Of a stretch of 64,000 bases of DNA, positions 23,590 to 31,774 are shown in pieces. The notes under the pieces were generated by a model, which ran no database searches, had not been told where the DNA came from, and was given only the letters and a program-made list of their open reading frames with translations. The DNA comes from Zoogloea sp021286885 (GTDB lineage Bacteria; Pseudomonadota; Gammaproteobacteria; Burkholderiales; Rhodocyclaceae), in the NCBI RefSeq assembly GCF_041915215.1, contig NZ_JAYSBV010000004.1; one strand, 5' to 3'. The first letter of the stretch is position 1, and each line of letters opens with the position of its first letter. The translations under genes were made by a program, and so were the position numbers.

Positions 23590-24516
23590 ATGGGCCGTTT
23601 ATCCAACCTGCGGGTCGTTGACCCGGTTCTGACCAACCTGTCGGTCGGCTACAGCAACGCCGACCTGGTGGGCGATGTCCTCTTCCCCTTTGTCCCGGTG
23701 GACAAGGAAGGCGGCAAGATTCCGAAGTTCGGCAAGGAAGCCTTCAAGATTTACAACACCGAGCGGGCGCTGCGGGCCAAGTCCAACCGCATCAATCCCG
23801 AAGACGTTGACAGTGTCACCGTCTCCCTCGACGAGCACGATCTGGAATACCCGATCGACTACCGCGAGAGCGACGAGGCGGCCTTCCCCCTGGAAGCGCA
23901 CGCCACCCACGTCGTGACCGAGGGCATCCGCCTGCGCCACGAGAAGAAGGTGGCCGACCTGTCGCAGAACACCGCGAACTACGCCGCCAGCAACAAGATC
24001 GTGCTGGCCGGCACCAGCCGCTTCACCGACAAGGCCAACTCCGACCCGATCGGCGTCTTCGAGGACGGCAAGGAAGCCGTGCGCGGCAAGATCGGCAAGT
24101 ACCCGAACACCGCTGTCATTGGCGCCGCCTCCTGGAAGGCGATCAAGCAGCACCCGCAGTTCCTTGAGCGCATCAAGTACAGCATGAAGGGTGTGCTGAC
24201 CGTCGAGCTGCTCAAGGAAATCCTGGAAGTCGAGCGCATCGTGGTCGGCCGCGCCGTTTATTCCAGCGACACGGGCACCTTTGGCGACCTGTGGGGCGAC
24301 AACATCGTGCTCGCCTACGTTGCCCAGCAGCGCCAGGGCGCCGAGCGCACACCTTACGAGCCTTCCTTCGGCTACACGTTGCGCAAGAAGGGTATGCCGC
24401 AGATCGACAAGCGCACCGAGGACGGAAAGCTGGAGCTGGTGCGCAACACCGACAACTTCGGTGTGTATCTGCTCGGTGCCGAAGCCGGCTTCCTGATCGC
24501 AGACACCAACGCCTAA
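23590..24516 (+). CDS. Major capsid protein
   Basis: The 308-residue protein (MGRLSNLRVVDPVLTNLSVGY) follows the protease/scaffold gene and has capsid-like sections: DLVGDVLFPFVPVDKEGGKIPKFGKEAF, a lengthy DEHDLEYPIDYRESDEAAFPLEA and VLTVELLKEILEVERIVVGRAVY. It resembles the major head proteins of BcepMu-like phages (HK97 fold expected). AGGAGATTTC precedes ATG 23590. Confidence 0.88.
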   Translation: MGRLSNLRVVDPVLTNLSVGYSNADLVGDVLFPFVPVDKEGGKIPKFGKEAFKIYNTERALRAKSNRINPEDVDSVTVSLDEHDLEYPIDYRESDEAAFPLEAHATHVVTEGIRLRHEKKVADLSQNTANYAASNKIVLAGTSRFTDKANSDPIGVFEDGKEAVRGKIGKYPNTAVIGAASWKAIKQHPQFLERIKYSMKGVLTVELLKEILEVERIVVGRAVYSSDTGTFGDLWGDNIVLAYVAQQRQGAERTPYEPSFGYTLRKKGMPQIDKRTEDGKLELVRNTDNFGVYLLGAEAGFLIADTNA

Positions 24517-24529
24517 CCAGGAGCCCCTC

Positions 24530-24715
24530 ATGGAAAAGGAAAAGAAACCCTACCTGGTCGGCTCCACGCCGATTCTCCACGACAAAAAGCGCTTCGAGCC
24601 CAACGACGTGATCGAGCTAACCGAAGAGGACGCAGCCGGCTTGGCCGGCCATGTCACCCCCGCGCCGGCCGCCACCGACGAATCCAAGCCCCCCAAGAAA
24701 GGCGGTAAAGAATGA
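24530..24715 (+). CDS. Small capsid-block protein
   Basis: A 61-residue protein (MEKEKKPYLVGSTPILHDKKR) with an acidic middle (FEPNDVIELTEEDAAGLAGHV) and a basic tail. It resembles the short proteins between capsid and DUF2190 genes in Mu-like phages. It overlaps the next gene by 4 bases. Confidence 0.65.
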   Translation: MEKEKKPYLVGSTPILHDKKRFEPNDVIELTEEDAAGLAGHVTPAPAATDESKPPKKGGKE

Positions 24716-25044
24716 AGACTCAACAAATCTGCCTGACCACGTCGGTCACGGCTGCAGCCGCCCTGAGCCGGCTGCGCTTCGTCGGCCTGACCGGCGCCGT
24801 GTGCGCCGCCGGTGCCAAGGCCCTGGGCATCACCGAGACCGCCGCCGACATCGGCGAACAGGCCCCGGTGAACACCCACGGCATTCTGCTGGTGGAAGCC
24901 GGCGCCGCCATCGCTGCCGGTGCCGAGGTCGAGTCCGACGCCAACGGCAAGGCCATCACCAAGGCCGCCGGCATCGGCAACGGCTTCGCCCTGGATGCCG
25001 CTGCGGCGGCCGGCGACGTAATCCGCATCGTTCGGGGCATCTGA
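24712..25044 (+). CDS. Head decoration-type protein (DUF2190-like)
   Basis: A 110-residue beta-rich protein (RFVGLTGAVCAAGAKALGITETAADIGEQAPVNTHGILLVEAGAAI...). The pattern with a Gly/Ala-rich core and C-terminal AAAAGDVIRIVRGI matches DUF2190-family capsid decoration proteins, which bind capsid faces. Confidence 0.75.
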   Translation: MKTQQICLTTSVTAAAALSRLRFVGLTGAVCAAGAKALGITETAADIGEQAPVNTHGILLVEAGAAIAAGAEVESDANGKAITKAAGIGNGFALDAAAAAGDVIRIVRGI

Positions 25045-25046
25045 GC

Positions 25047-25343
25047 ATGGACAACCAGCACAAGCTCATCGCCGGCTACCGCGACCTGACCGAGGACGAA
25101 ATCGCCTTGATGAACGAGGTGAAAGCCAAGGCGGCCGAGGTTGGCACGCTCGTCGAGAAGCTGCGCGAGCGCCTGCCGGCCTTCAAGATGGACGGCGAGC
25201 CCATCCAGGTGGGCGACCAGACCCTGATCGGCGTCACCGAGGAAGCGTTCGAGACCGACCGCTGGATGACGATCGGCCAGGACCACCTGCAGCAAGGCTT
25301 CATGGCGCTGACCCGCGCCGTGGCCCGGCCGACCACGTTCTGA
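25047..25343 (+). CDS. Acb2/Tad1-like cyclic-nucleotide sponge candidate
   Basis: The 98-residue protein begins MDNQHKLIAGYRDLTEDEIALMNEVKAKAAE (residues 1-31) and ends WMTIGQDHLQQGFMALTRAVARPTTF. The QHxxIxGYRxLTxxEIxLMNxxK and LQxGxMALTRAVAxPxxF motifs are those of phage proteins assigned to the Acb2/Tad1 family. Acb2 and Tad1 bind cyclic oligonucleotides made by CBASS or Thoeris defences. The insert between the two motifs is longer than in short Acb2 versions. It lies in the capsid block, a usual place for this family. Confidence 0.65.
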   Translation: MDNQHKLIAGYRDLTEDEIALMNEVKAKAAEVGTLVEKLRERLPAFKMDGEPIQVGDQTLIGVTEEAFETDRWMTIGQDHLQQGFMALTRAVARPTTF

Positions 25344-25350
25344 GGCGGCC

Positions 25351-25785
25351 ATGCGTTACTGCTCGCTCGCCGACCTGCAGCTGGCCCTCCCGGCGCAGAC
25401 GCTGATCTGGCTCTCCAACGACGACGCATCGGCCACCGCCATGAACCAGGCGGTGGTCGAGGAAGCCGTCAGGCAGGCGGAAGAGCTGGTCGATGCCCAT
25501 CTGCGCGGGCGCTACACCCTGCCGCTCGACCCGGTGCCGTCCGTCGTCAAGGACATGACGGTCAATCTGGCGCGGCACTGGCTGTATGCCCGGCGGCCGG
25601 AAGGCAGCGAGCTTCCCGACGCGGTCACCCGCACCTACAAGTCCGCCCTGCAGATGCTGGAGGCTATCCGCGACGCCAAGCTGACCATCGGCGTGCCGAC
25701 CGGGGAGGCCGCACCGGAGCCGGGCGAGATGAAGGTGCGGGCGCGCTCGCGCCGCTTCGACTCTGACCTGCTGGATCGCTACTGA
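25351..25785 (+). CDS. DUF1320 head protein (Mu gp36)
   Basis: A 144-residue protein of the DUF1320 family: MRYCSLADLQLALPAQTLIWL, VEEAVRQAEELVDAHLRGRYTLPLD and VKDMTVNLARHWLYARRP. These are gateway/head-completion proteins that connect portal and tail. It overlaps the next ATG by one base. Confidence 0.92.
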   Translation: MRYCSLADLQLALPAQTLIWLSNDDASATAMNQAVVEEAVRQAEELVDAHLRGRYTLPLDPVPSVVKDMTVNLARHWLYARRPEGSELPDAVTRTYKSALQMLEAIRDAKLTIGVPTGEAAPEPGEMKVRARSRRFDSDLLDRY

Positions 25786-26249
25786 TGGCCACCACCCTGC
25801 AGATCATCGACGCCGTGGTGGCACGCCTGAAGGTGAAGCTCCCCCAGCTGGCGGTCGAGTATTTCCCCGACCGGCCGGCGGAATACCGGCTCAACCACCC
25901 TGGTGGCGCGCTCCTGGTGAGCTACCTGGGGAGCCAGTTCGACACGACCGTCGATGTCACCTATATCGCCCAGCCGCGCACCGTGAAGCTGTCGGTCACG
26001 GTGATCCTGCGCCAGCTCAATGGCCGGGGCGGCGCCGTCGATGTGGTGGATGCAGTCCGGCGGGCGCTGGTGGGCTTCCGCCCGCCGGACTGCCGCAAGG
26101 TCTGGGCCGTGTCCGAGAAGTTCCTGGGCGAGACAGCCGGCCTGTGGCAGTACGCCGTGGATGTGGCCACCGAGGCAATGCTGGTCGAAGACGCCGACGT
26201 CAACACCGAGGCCCCCCTGATCGATGTCACTTACGAGGAGAAACCATGA
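25785..26249 (+). CDS. DUF1834 head-tail joining protein (Mu gp37)
   Basis: A 154-residue protein with DUF1834 features: a helical start (ATTLQIIDAVVARLKVKLP), a beta-rich middle (GGALLVSYLGSQFD; RTVKLSVTVILRQLNG) and ALVGFRPPDCRKVWAVSEKFLGE. Thought to join head and tail. Overlaps the next gene by 4 bases. Confidence 0.9.
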   Translation: MATTLQIIDAVVARLKVKLPQLAVEYFPDRPAEYRLNHPGGALLVSYLGSQFDTTVDVTYIAQPRTVKLSVTVILRQLNGRGGAVDVVDAVRRALVGFRPPDCRKVWAVSEKFLGETAGLWQYAVDVATEAMLVEDADVNTEAPLIDVTYEEKP

Positions 26250-26470
26250 AATACCGTTACAGCGGGCCGACCAGCGGCGTGACGCTGCAAAAGGGCGAAG
26301 AGGCCCAGGAAGTGATGCTCCACACCGGCACCGAAGTCGAGCTGCCGGAAGAGCACGAGTACACCAAGACCCTGCTGGCTCTGGGTCACCTGACCCCGGT
26401 CAAGCCGGCAACCAAGACGTCGGCGCGCACCAGCGCCGGCACCGACGAACCCGCAGCGAAAGGAGCGTAA
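26246..26470 (+). CDS. Small protein before sheath (DUF2635/gp38-like)
   Basis: A 74-residue protein (MKYRYSGPTSGVTLQKGEEA) with GTEVELPEEHEYTKTLLALGHLTPV, the pattern of short proteins just before the sheath gene. The last 20 residues are low in complexity. GAGGAG precedes ATG 26246. Confidence 0.75.
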   Translation: MKYRYSGPTSGVTLQKGEEAQEVMLHTGTEVELPEEHEYTKTLLALGHLTPVKPATKTSARTSAGTDEPAAKGA

Positions 26471-26473
26471 GCG

Positions 26474-27904
26474 ATGGCTGCAAACTACTTGCATGGCGTA
26501 GAAACCATCGAGGTCGAGCGCGGCCCGCGTCCCGTTCGCACGGTGAAGTCGGCCGTGATTGGCCTGATCGGCACGGCGCCGATCGGCGCGGTCAATGAGG
26601 CCACCCTGACCCTGTCCGAGAAGGATGCGGCCGCCTTCGGCTCGCAGCTTCCGGGCTTCACCATCCCCCAGGCGCTGGATGCGATCTACGATCACGGCGC
26701 CGGCACGGTGATCGTGATCAACGTGCTCGACCCCACGATCCACAAGACGGCCGTGGTCTCCGAGGCCATCACCTTTGACGCCTCCACCGACCGCGTGAAG
26801 CTCGCGCACGGCGCGGTGGCCGCCCTGGTGGTGAAGAGCAACGACGGCGCGACCACCTACGTGCTCGGCACCGACTACACGGTCGATACGCTCACCGGCG
26901 AGCTGACCCGCGTCAAGGGCGGCGGCATCGTGGCCGGCGCCAGCGTCAAGGCCAGCTACGACTACGCCGACCCGACCAAGGTCACGGCGGCCGACATCAT
27001 CGGTGCGGTCAACGGAGCGGGTGTGCGCACCGGCCTGAAGGCGCTCAAGGACACCTACAACCTGTTCGGCTTCTTCGCCAAGATTCTGATCGCCCCGGCC
27101 TTCTGCACGCAGAACTCGGTGGCGGTCGAGCTGATCGCGATGGCCGACCAGCTGGACGCGGTGGCCTACATCGACGCGCCGATCGGCACCACCTACGCTC
27201 AGGCGCTGGCCGGTCGCGGCCCGGCCGGCACCATCAACTTCAACACCTCCAGCGACCGCGTGCGCCTGTGCTACCCACACGTGAAGGTGTACGACCCGGT
27301 GCTCAACGCCGAGCGCCTGGAGCCTTTGAGCGCCCGCGCCGCCGGCCTGCGCGCCAAGGTCGACCTGGACAAGGGCTTCTGGTGGTCCAGCTCCAACCAG
27401 GAGCTGGCCGGGGTGATCGGCGTCGAGCGCCAGCTCTCGGCAATGATCGACGACCCGCAGTCCGAGGTGAACCTGCTGAACGAACAGGGCATCTCCACCG
27501 TGTTCTCCAGCTACGGCTCGGGCTTCCGCCTGTGGGGCAACCGCACCGCCGCCTGGCCGACCGTCAGCCACATGCGCAACTTCGAGAACGTCCGCCGCAC
27601 CGGAGACGTGATCAACGAGTCGCTGCGCTACTTCAGCCAGCAGTTCATCGACATGCCGATCAACCAGGCGCTGATCGACGCCCTGGTGGAGTCGGTGAAC
27701 GGCTACGGCCGCAAGCTGATCGGTGACGGCGCGCTGCTGGGCTTCAAGGCGTGGTTCGACCCGGCGCGCAACGAGGAGACCGAGCTGGCCAACGGGCACC
27801 TGCTGATCAGCTACAAGTACACCCCGCCGCCGCCCCTGGAGCGCCTGACGTTTGAGACCGAGATCACCTCGGAATACCTGCTGACCCTGAAGGGAGGTAA
27901 CTGA
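26474..27904 (+). CDS. Contractile tail sheath protein
   Basis: The 476-residue sheath protein begins NYLHGVETIEVERGPRPVRTVKSAVIGLIGTAP, has a variable middle, and a conserved C-terminal part with NLLNEQGISTVFSSYGSGFRLWGNRTA and FENVRRTGDVINESLRYFSQQFIDMPI. It forms the contracting outer tube. AAAGGAGCGTAAGCG precedes ATG 26474. Confidence 0.95.
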   Translation: MAANYLHGVETIEVERGPRPVRTVKSAVIGLIGTAPIGAVNEATLTLSEKDAAAFGSQLPGFTIPQALDAIYDHGAGTVIVINVLDPTIHKTAVVSEAITFDASTDRVKLAHGAVAALVVKSNDGATTYVLGTDYTVDTLTGELTRVKGGGIVAGASVKASYDYADPTKVTAADIIGAVNGAGVRTGLKALKDTYNLFGFFAKILIAPAFCTQNSVAVELIAMADQLDAVAYIDAPIGTTYAQALAGRGPAGTINFNTSSDRVRLCYPHVKVYDPVLNAERLEPLSARAAGLRAKVDLDKGFWWSSSNQELAGVIGVERQLSAMIDDPQSEVNLLNEQGISTVFSSYGSGFRLWGNRTAAWPTVSHMRNFENVRRTGDVINESLRYFSQQFIDMPINQALIDALVESVNGYGRKLIGDGALLGFKAWFDPARNEETELANGHLLISYKYTPPPPLERLTFETEITSEYLLTLKGGN

Positions 27905-27906
27905 TC

Positions 27907-28431
27907 ATGGCCGGCAAGATCGAAATCAACCGCATCACCAACGCCAACATCTACGTGAACGGCAACTCGCTGCTCGGCCGCGCCGAGGAGATCAAGCTGC
28001 CCGACATCTCGGCCATCATGCAGGAGCACAAGGCGCTCGGCATGGTCGGCAAGATCGAGCTGCCGGCGGGCTTCGACAAGCTGGAGGGCGAGATCAAGTG
28101 GAACTCGCTGTACAAGGACGTGGCCAAGACCGTGGCCAACCCGTTCAAGGCGGTGCAGCTGCAGTGCCGCTCCAGCATCGAGACCTACGGCGCCCAGGGC
28201 CGCATCCAGGAAGTGAGCCTGGTCACCTTCCTGACCGTGATGTTCAAGAAGAACCCGCTCGGCACCTACAAGCAGCACGACAACGCCGAATTCAGCTCGG
28301 CGTTCGGGGCGACCTACATCAAGCAGGTGGTCGATGGCGAGGAGGTGCTGGAGCTGGACTACATGGCCAACATCTTCCGCGTCGGCGGCGAGGACATGCT
28401 GGCCGACTACCGCAGCAACATCGGCGGCTGA
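27907..28431 (+). CDS. Tail tube protein (FII-like)
   Basis: The 174-residue protein (AGKIEINRITNANIYVNGNSLLGRAEEIKLP) shows the phage major tail tube pattern: KALGMVGKIELPAGFDKLEGEIKWNS and YMANIFRVGGEDMLADYRSNIG. It builds the inner tube inside the sheath. A strong terminator follows it. Confidence 0.93.
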   Translation: MAGKIEINRITNANIYVNGNSLLGRAEEIKLPDISAIMQEHKALGMVGKIELPAGFDKLEGEIKWNSLYKDVAKTVANPFKAVQLQCRSSIETYGAQGRIQEVSLVTFLTVMFKKNPLGTYKQHDNAEFSSAFGATYIKQVVDGEEVLELDYMANIFRVGGEDMLADYRSNIGG

Positions 28432-28452
28432 CCCTTAACCGCTTCCCCCTGC

Positions 28453-28475
28453 AGGCCCACTTCGGTGGGCCTTTT
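28453..28475 (+). terminator. Terminator after tail tube gene
   Basis: AGGCCCAC (28453-28460), tetraloop TTCG, GTGGGCCT (28465-28472), then TTT. A classic intrinsic terminator that ends the head/tube transcript right before the next late element. Confidence 0.88.
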
Positions 28476-28482
28476 CATTTGC

Positions 28483-28501
28483 TAAAGCCGTTTAACTGAC
28501 C
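28483..28501 (+). promoter_or_regulatory. Late-block control element 3 (tail)
   Basis: TAAAGCCGTTTAACTGACC, following the terminator and 69 bases before the tail-chaperone ATG. It fits TAAA-N5-TTAA-N4-CC and contains the dyad TAAA-GCCG-TTTA. Nothing else is evident in 28502-28569 except GAAGGA ahead of ATG 28570. Confidence 0.6.
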
Positions 28502-28569
28502 TGCGCCCGGCGCCAGCCGACAATCCTTCGCGTACCTCTTTGTTTCTCAACCCACGCGAAGGAAGCCTC

Positions 28570-28812
28570 ATGGAACTCCCCCTCAAGCACCCGTTCACCA
28601 ACGCCGCCGGCCAGCGCATCGAGAAGCTCACCGTCCGCCGCGCCAAGCGCGCCGACATGAAGGCCGCCACCAAGTACAGCAAGGACGAAGGGGAGCAGGA
28701 AGACTTCCTGTTTGCCCAGATCACTGGCCTGACGCTGGAAGACATCGACCAGCTCGACCTGGCTGACTCGAAGGCGCTGACCGACACCTTTCGCAGCATG
28801 GTGGACAACTGA
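28570..28812 (+). CDS. Tail assembly chaperone (Mu gp41-like)
   Basis: The 80-codon frame reads MELPLKHPFTNAAGQRIEKL, then ADMKAATKYSKDEGEQEDFLFAQITGLTLEDIDQLDLAD, the phage tail-assembly (gp41/E) pattern. In Mu-, P2- and lambda-type phages this gene overlaps a second chaperone read by a ribosomal frameshift; the second frame here is open from 28781 to 28975. Confidence 0.88.
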   Translation: MELPLKHPFTNAAGQRIEKLTVRRAKRADMKAATKYSKDEGEQEDFLFAQITGLTLEDIDQLDLADSKALTDTFRSMVDN

Positions 28813-28975
28813 CGAAGCGCTGCGGCCGCTGGACGAAGTGCTGCTCACGGTCTTGCGCATTCAGCCGTCCGAGATCGACGGCCTCGACATGGAGGACTAC
28901 TGGTTCTGGATCGGGGTCGCCGAGCGCGAGGTCAAGCGCCGGAACGAGATGATGCAGTCGCTTTACGGCCGATGA
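28781..28975 (+). CDS. Second chaperone frame, probably expressed by frameshift (gp42-like)
   Basis: A frame without its own good start overlaps the end of the gp41-like gene and reads DEALRPLDEVLLTVLRIQPS, then EIDGLDMEDYWFWIGVAERE and VKRRNEMMQSLYGR. The conserved D-M-E-D-Y-W-F-W signature and length match the downstream part of Mu-type tail chaperone fusions. It is +1 (or -2) relative to gp41; the shift must occur between 28781 and 28809. ACC TTT CGC near 28786-28794 would allow a +1 slip (TTT to TTC). Mu uses -2. Confidence 0.6.
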   Translation, partial: PTPFAAWWTTDEALRPLDEVLLTVLRIQPSEIDGLDMEDYWFWIGVAEREVKRRNEMMQSLYGR

Positions 28976-29192
28976 ACACCGCCACGGCCACCAGCAATCC
29001 GCCGATGAAGGAAGCGCCGGCCGCCAGGGGCGCGCCGGCCATCGCCGCCACGGCGAGCGCGAAGGGGAAGAGGAAAAGCGCTGCCCAGAACGGCAAGTGC
29101 GCGAAGCACGCCCAGGCAAGCCACGCGGCACCGCTGCCGATGGCCAGCCAGTAGAGCGTCTTGGCGGTAGTGAGGGCGGTTTTTTCAAACAT
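28932..29192 (-). CDS. Small membrane protein on opposite strand (moron candidate)
   Basis: The 86-residue minus-strand frame has three hydrophobic helices (LYWLAIGSGAAWLAWACF, FWAALFLFPFALAVAAMAG, FIGGLLVAVAVFI) and a sensible N terminus MFEKTALTTAKT. It fills a 246-bp gap with no plus-strand gene between the tail chaperone and the tape measure. No clear ribosome site or promoter is visible, so it could still be a chance frame. A competing plus-strand frame (28972-29154) is low in complexity. If real, it is a lysogenic-conversion gene. Confidence 0.5.
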   Translation of the reverse strand: MFEKTALTTAKTLYWLAIGSGAAWLAWACFAHLPFWAALFLFPFALAVAAMAGAPLAAGASFIGGLLVAVAVFIGRKATASSRSGA

Positions 29193-29221
29193 GTTTCTAG
29201 GATAGCAAAAGGCAAAACGGC

Positions 29222-31774
29222 ATGGCCAATGAACTGCTCGTAGGGGTCAAGATCGGCGCGGTGCTGTCGGGCACCTTCCAGGCCGCCTTCGCCTCGGCGC
29301 GCGGCACCTCGTTGAAGCTCGGCCAGGCGGCCGACGAATTGCGCGTCAAGCACGCCCGGCTGGGCGAGGTCATGGCGCGCGCCATGTCGCATCCCACCCG
29401 CAACGTCGGTGAGCTGCGCCGCCAGTATGAGCGGCTCGGCCAGACCATCGATCAGCTGCGCGCCAAGCAGGAGAAGCTGGCGGCCAGCATGGCGCGGGGC
29501 GAGGCTCTCAAGGCGGCCCGCGCCGATCTGCGCGGCCAGGCGATGGAGACGGCCGGCACGGCGGTCGCCCTGGGCGCGCCAGTCGTGCAGTCGGTTCGCT
29601 TGGCGGCCGGCTTCCAGGACCAGATGCGGGACATCGCCATTACCGGCGAATTTACCAGGGCCGAGGAAGCCAGGATCAGCGGCACCGTCCGCGATTCGGC
29701 CACCCGATGGAACCAGACCCAGGCCGAGATCGGGCGGGGCCTCGGCGTGCTGGTGGCAGGTGGCATCCAGGACGCGAAAGCGCTGGAGTATTACGCCCCG
29801 GTCATGGCCAAGGCTGCCACGGCGACCCGCGCCAGCATGGACGACCTGGGCAGTGTGGCCATCGCCCTGAAGGACAACCTCAAGGTCGGCGAAGAAGGCT
29901 TTGAGGGCGCGCTCAACATGCTGGCCTACGCCGGCAAGCGCGGCCAGTTTGAAATCCGCGACATGGCCAAGTGGCTCCCGGCCCTGTCGCCGTCATTCCA
30001 GGCGCTCGGCGTGACCGGCAAGGAAGCCGTGGCCGAGATCGGCGCCGCCCTGCAGATCGCCCGCAAGGGCGCCGGCTCGAACGACGAGGCGGCCAACAAC
30101 TTCAAGAACTTCCTGCAGAAGATTACTGCCCCTGACACGCTCAAGGACTTCGAGAAGGCCGGAATCGACCTCAAGGGCAGCATGATGAACCTGCGCGCCC
30201 AAGGGCTGACGCCGGTGCAGTCCATGCTGGCCATCATCACGCAGTACATGCAGTCCAAGGGACCGGCCGCCGCCGGCCAGTTCCAGCAGGCGATGGCCAT
30301 CAAGGATGACAAGGAACGCGAGGCCGCGCTGCAGCGCCTGTCGGAAGCCTACAAGCTGGGCGAACTGTTCCAGGACATGCAGGCCATGTCGTTCATCCGC
30401 CCGGCGATCGCCAACCAGGGCGAGATGAAGGACATCAAGCAAGGCTCGATGGAGGCCGGCGACAAGGGCCTGCTCGACGCCGACTTCAAGAAGCGCATGG
30501 AGGGCGCCACTGAGCAGTTCAAGGCGTTCAAGATCGGCTTGATGGACATCGGCATCACCATCGGCGACGCGCTGCTGCCGCCGCTGACTGAGCTGCTTCA
30601 GGAAGTGCGACCGGGCATCAAAGCCTTCGGCGACTGGGCCAAGGAACACCCCGGCCTGATCAAGGGCGTGATCGGCCTGGTCGGCGGTCTGCTGGCGGGC
30701 AAGATGGCCTTCATTGGCATCAAGTACGGCCTCAACTTGGTGCTCTCGCCGTTCAACGCCCTGACCACCTCGATTACAGCGGTCTCGGGCAAATGGACGC
30801 TGCTGCGCGCCATGTGGCAGGCGGGCCGATTTGCCCCTGCGATCGCTGGCCTGCGCTCCTTTGGAGGCGGGCTCCTGACAGTCGGACGCTTCCTCATTCC
30901 TTTCGGCCAGGGGCTGTTGATGACTTTTGGCGCGCCGCTGATGCTGGCGGGCCGTGGTGCTCTGTTCCTGGGCCGGCTCCTGGCCGGGAACCTGGTGTCG
31001 GGCCTGCGTCTGGCCGGTCAGGCCGTGCTGTGGCTGGGCCGCGCCTTGCTGATGAACCCGATCGGTCTGGCCATCACCGGCATTGCCCTGGGCGCCTACC
31101 TGATCTACCGCAACTGGGACAAGCTCAAGCCCTGGTTCCAAGGTCTGTGGGGCCAGATCAAGGCGGCCTTTTCCGGTGGCATCGGCGGCGTGGCCAAGCT
31201 GATCCTCAACTGGTCGCCGCTGGGGCTGTTCTACAAGGCATTTGCCGGCGTGATGAAGTGGTTCGGCATCGACCTGCCGAAGAACTTCACCGACTTCGGC
31301 GCTAACTTGATCGGCGGCCTGGTGGGCGGCATCAAGGCCAAGCTCGGCGCGGCCAAGGAGACCATCGTCGGCTTTGGCAAGGACGTGAAGGGCTGGTTCG
31401 CCGACACCCTGGGCATCAAGTCGCCATCCCGCGTCTTCATGGGATTCGGCGACAACATCGCCCAGGGGGCGGCGATCGGCATCGGCCGCTCGGCTGGGCT
31501 GGCCTCCAAGGCTGCGGCCGGCATGGCCTCCGATACGGCTGCAGCTGCAGCGGCACAGCGAATCAACGCTGGCCGGGCCGGCGCCGGTACCGCAGGCGCA
31601 GTCGCCGGTGGCGCTGGGGGAATGACCATTCACTTCAGCCCGACGATCCAGGTCCAGGGCGGTGCGGCCGAGGCCGTCAAGGGCCAGGTCACCGAGGCGC
31701 TCAATCTCTCGCTGCATGAGCTGGAGCAACTGATCAAGCGCGTATCGGCGCAACAAGCACGGAGGGCCTACTGA
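29222..31774 (+). CDS. Tape measure protein
   Basis: The 850-residue protein has the TP901-type tape measure pattern: an N-terminal coiled coil (DELRVKHARLGEVMARAM; LRRQYERLGQTIDQLRAKQ), a core with ITGEFTRAEEARISGTVRDSATRW and ALQIARKGAGSNDEAANNFKNFLQKI, several membrane-type segments (VIGLVGGLLAGKMAFI; LMNPIGLAITGIALGAYLIY) and an Ala/Gly-rich end. Its length sets tail length. It overlaps the next gene by one base. Confidence 0.93.
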   Translation: MANELLVGVKIGAVLSGTFQAAFASARGTSLKLGQAADELRVKHARLGEVMARAMSHPTRNVGELRRQYERLGQTIDQLRAKQEKLAASMARGEALKAARADLRGQAMETAGTAVALGAPVVQSVRLAAGFQDQMRDIAITGEFTRAEEARISGTVRDSATRWNQTQAEIGRGLGVLVAGGIQDAKALEYYAPVMAKAATATRASMDDLGSVAIALKDNLKVGEEGFEGALNMLAYAGKRGQFEIRDMAKWLPALSPSFQALGVTGKEAVAEIGAALQIARKGAGSNDEAANNFKNFLQKITAPDTLKDFEKAGIDLKGSMMNLRAQGLTPVQSMLAIITQYMQSKGPAAAGQFQQAMAIKDDKEREAALQRLSEAYKLGELFQDMQAMSFIRPAIANQGEMKDIKQGSMEAGDKGLLDADFKKRMEGATEQFKAFKIGLMDIGITIGDALLPPLTELLQEVRPGIKAFGDWAKEHPGLIKGVIGLVGGLLAGKMAFIGIKYGLNLVLSPFNALTTSITAVSGKWTLLRAMWQAGRFAPAIAGLRSFGGGLLTVGRFLIPFGQGLLMTFGAPLMLAGRGALFLGRLLAGNLVSGLRLAGQAVLWLGRALLMNPIGLAITGIALGAYLIYRNWDKLKPWFQGLWGQIKAAFSGGIGGVAKLILNWSPLGLFYKAFAGVMKWFGIDLPKNFTDFGANLIGGLVGGIKAKLGAAKETIVGFGKDVKGWFADTLGIKSPSRVFMGFGDNIAQGAAIGIGRSAGLASKAAAGMASDTAAAAAAQRINAGRAGAGTAGAVAGGAGGMTIHFSPTIQVQGGAAEAVKGQVTEALNLSLHELEQLIKRVSAQQARRAY

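Noticed and set aside
28972..29154. Plus-strand frame just after the tail chaperone, with ATGA overlap
   Set aside because: Low-complexity Ala/Lys/Pro product; the opposite strand has a better membrane-protein pattern, so it was preferred.
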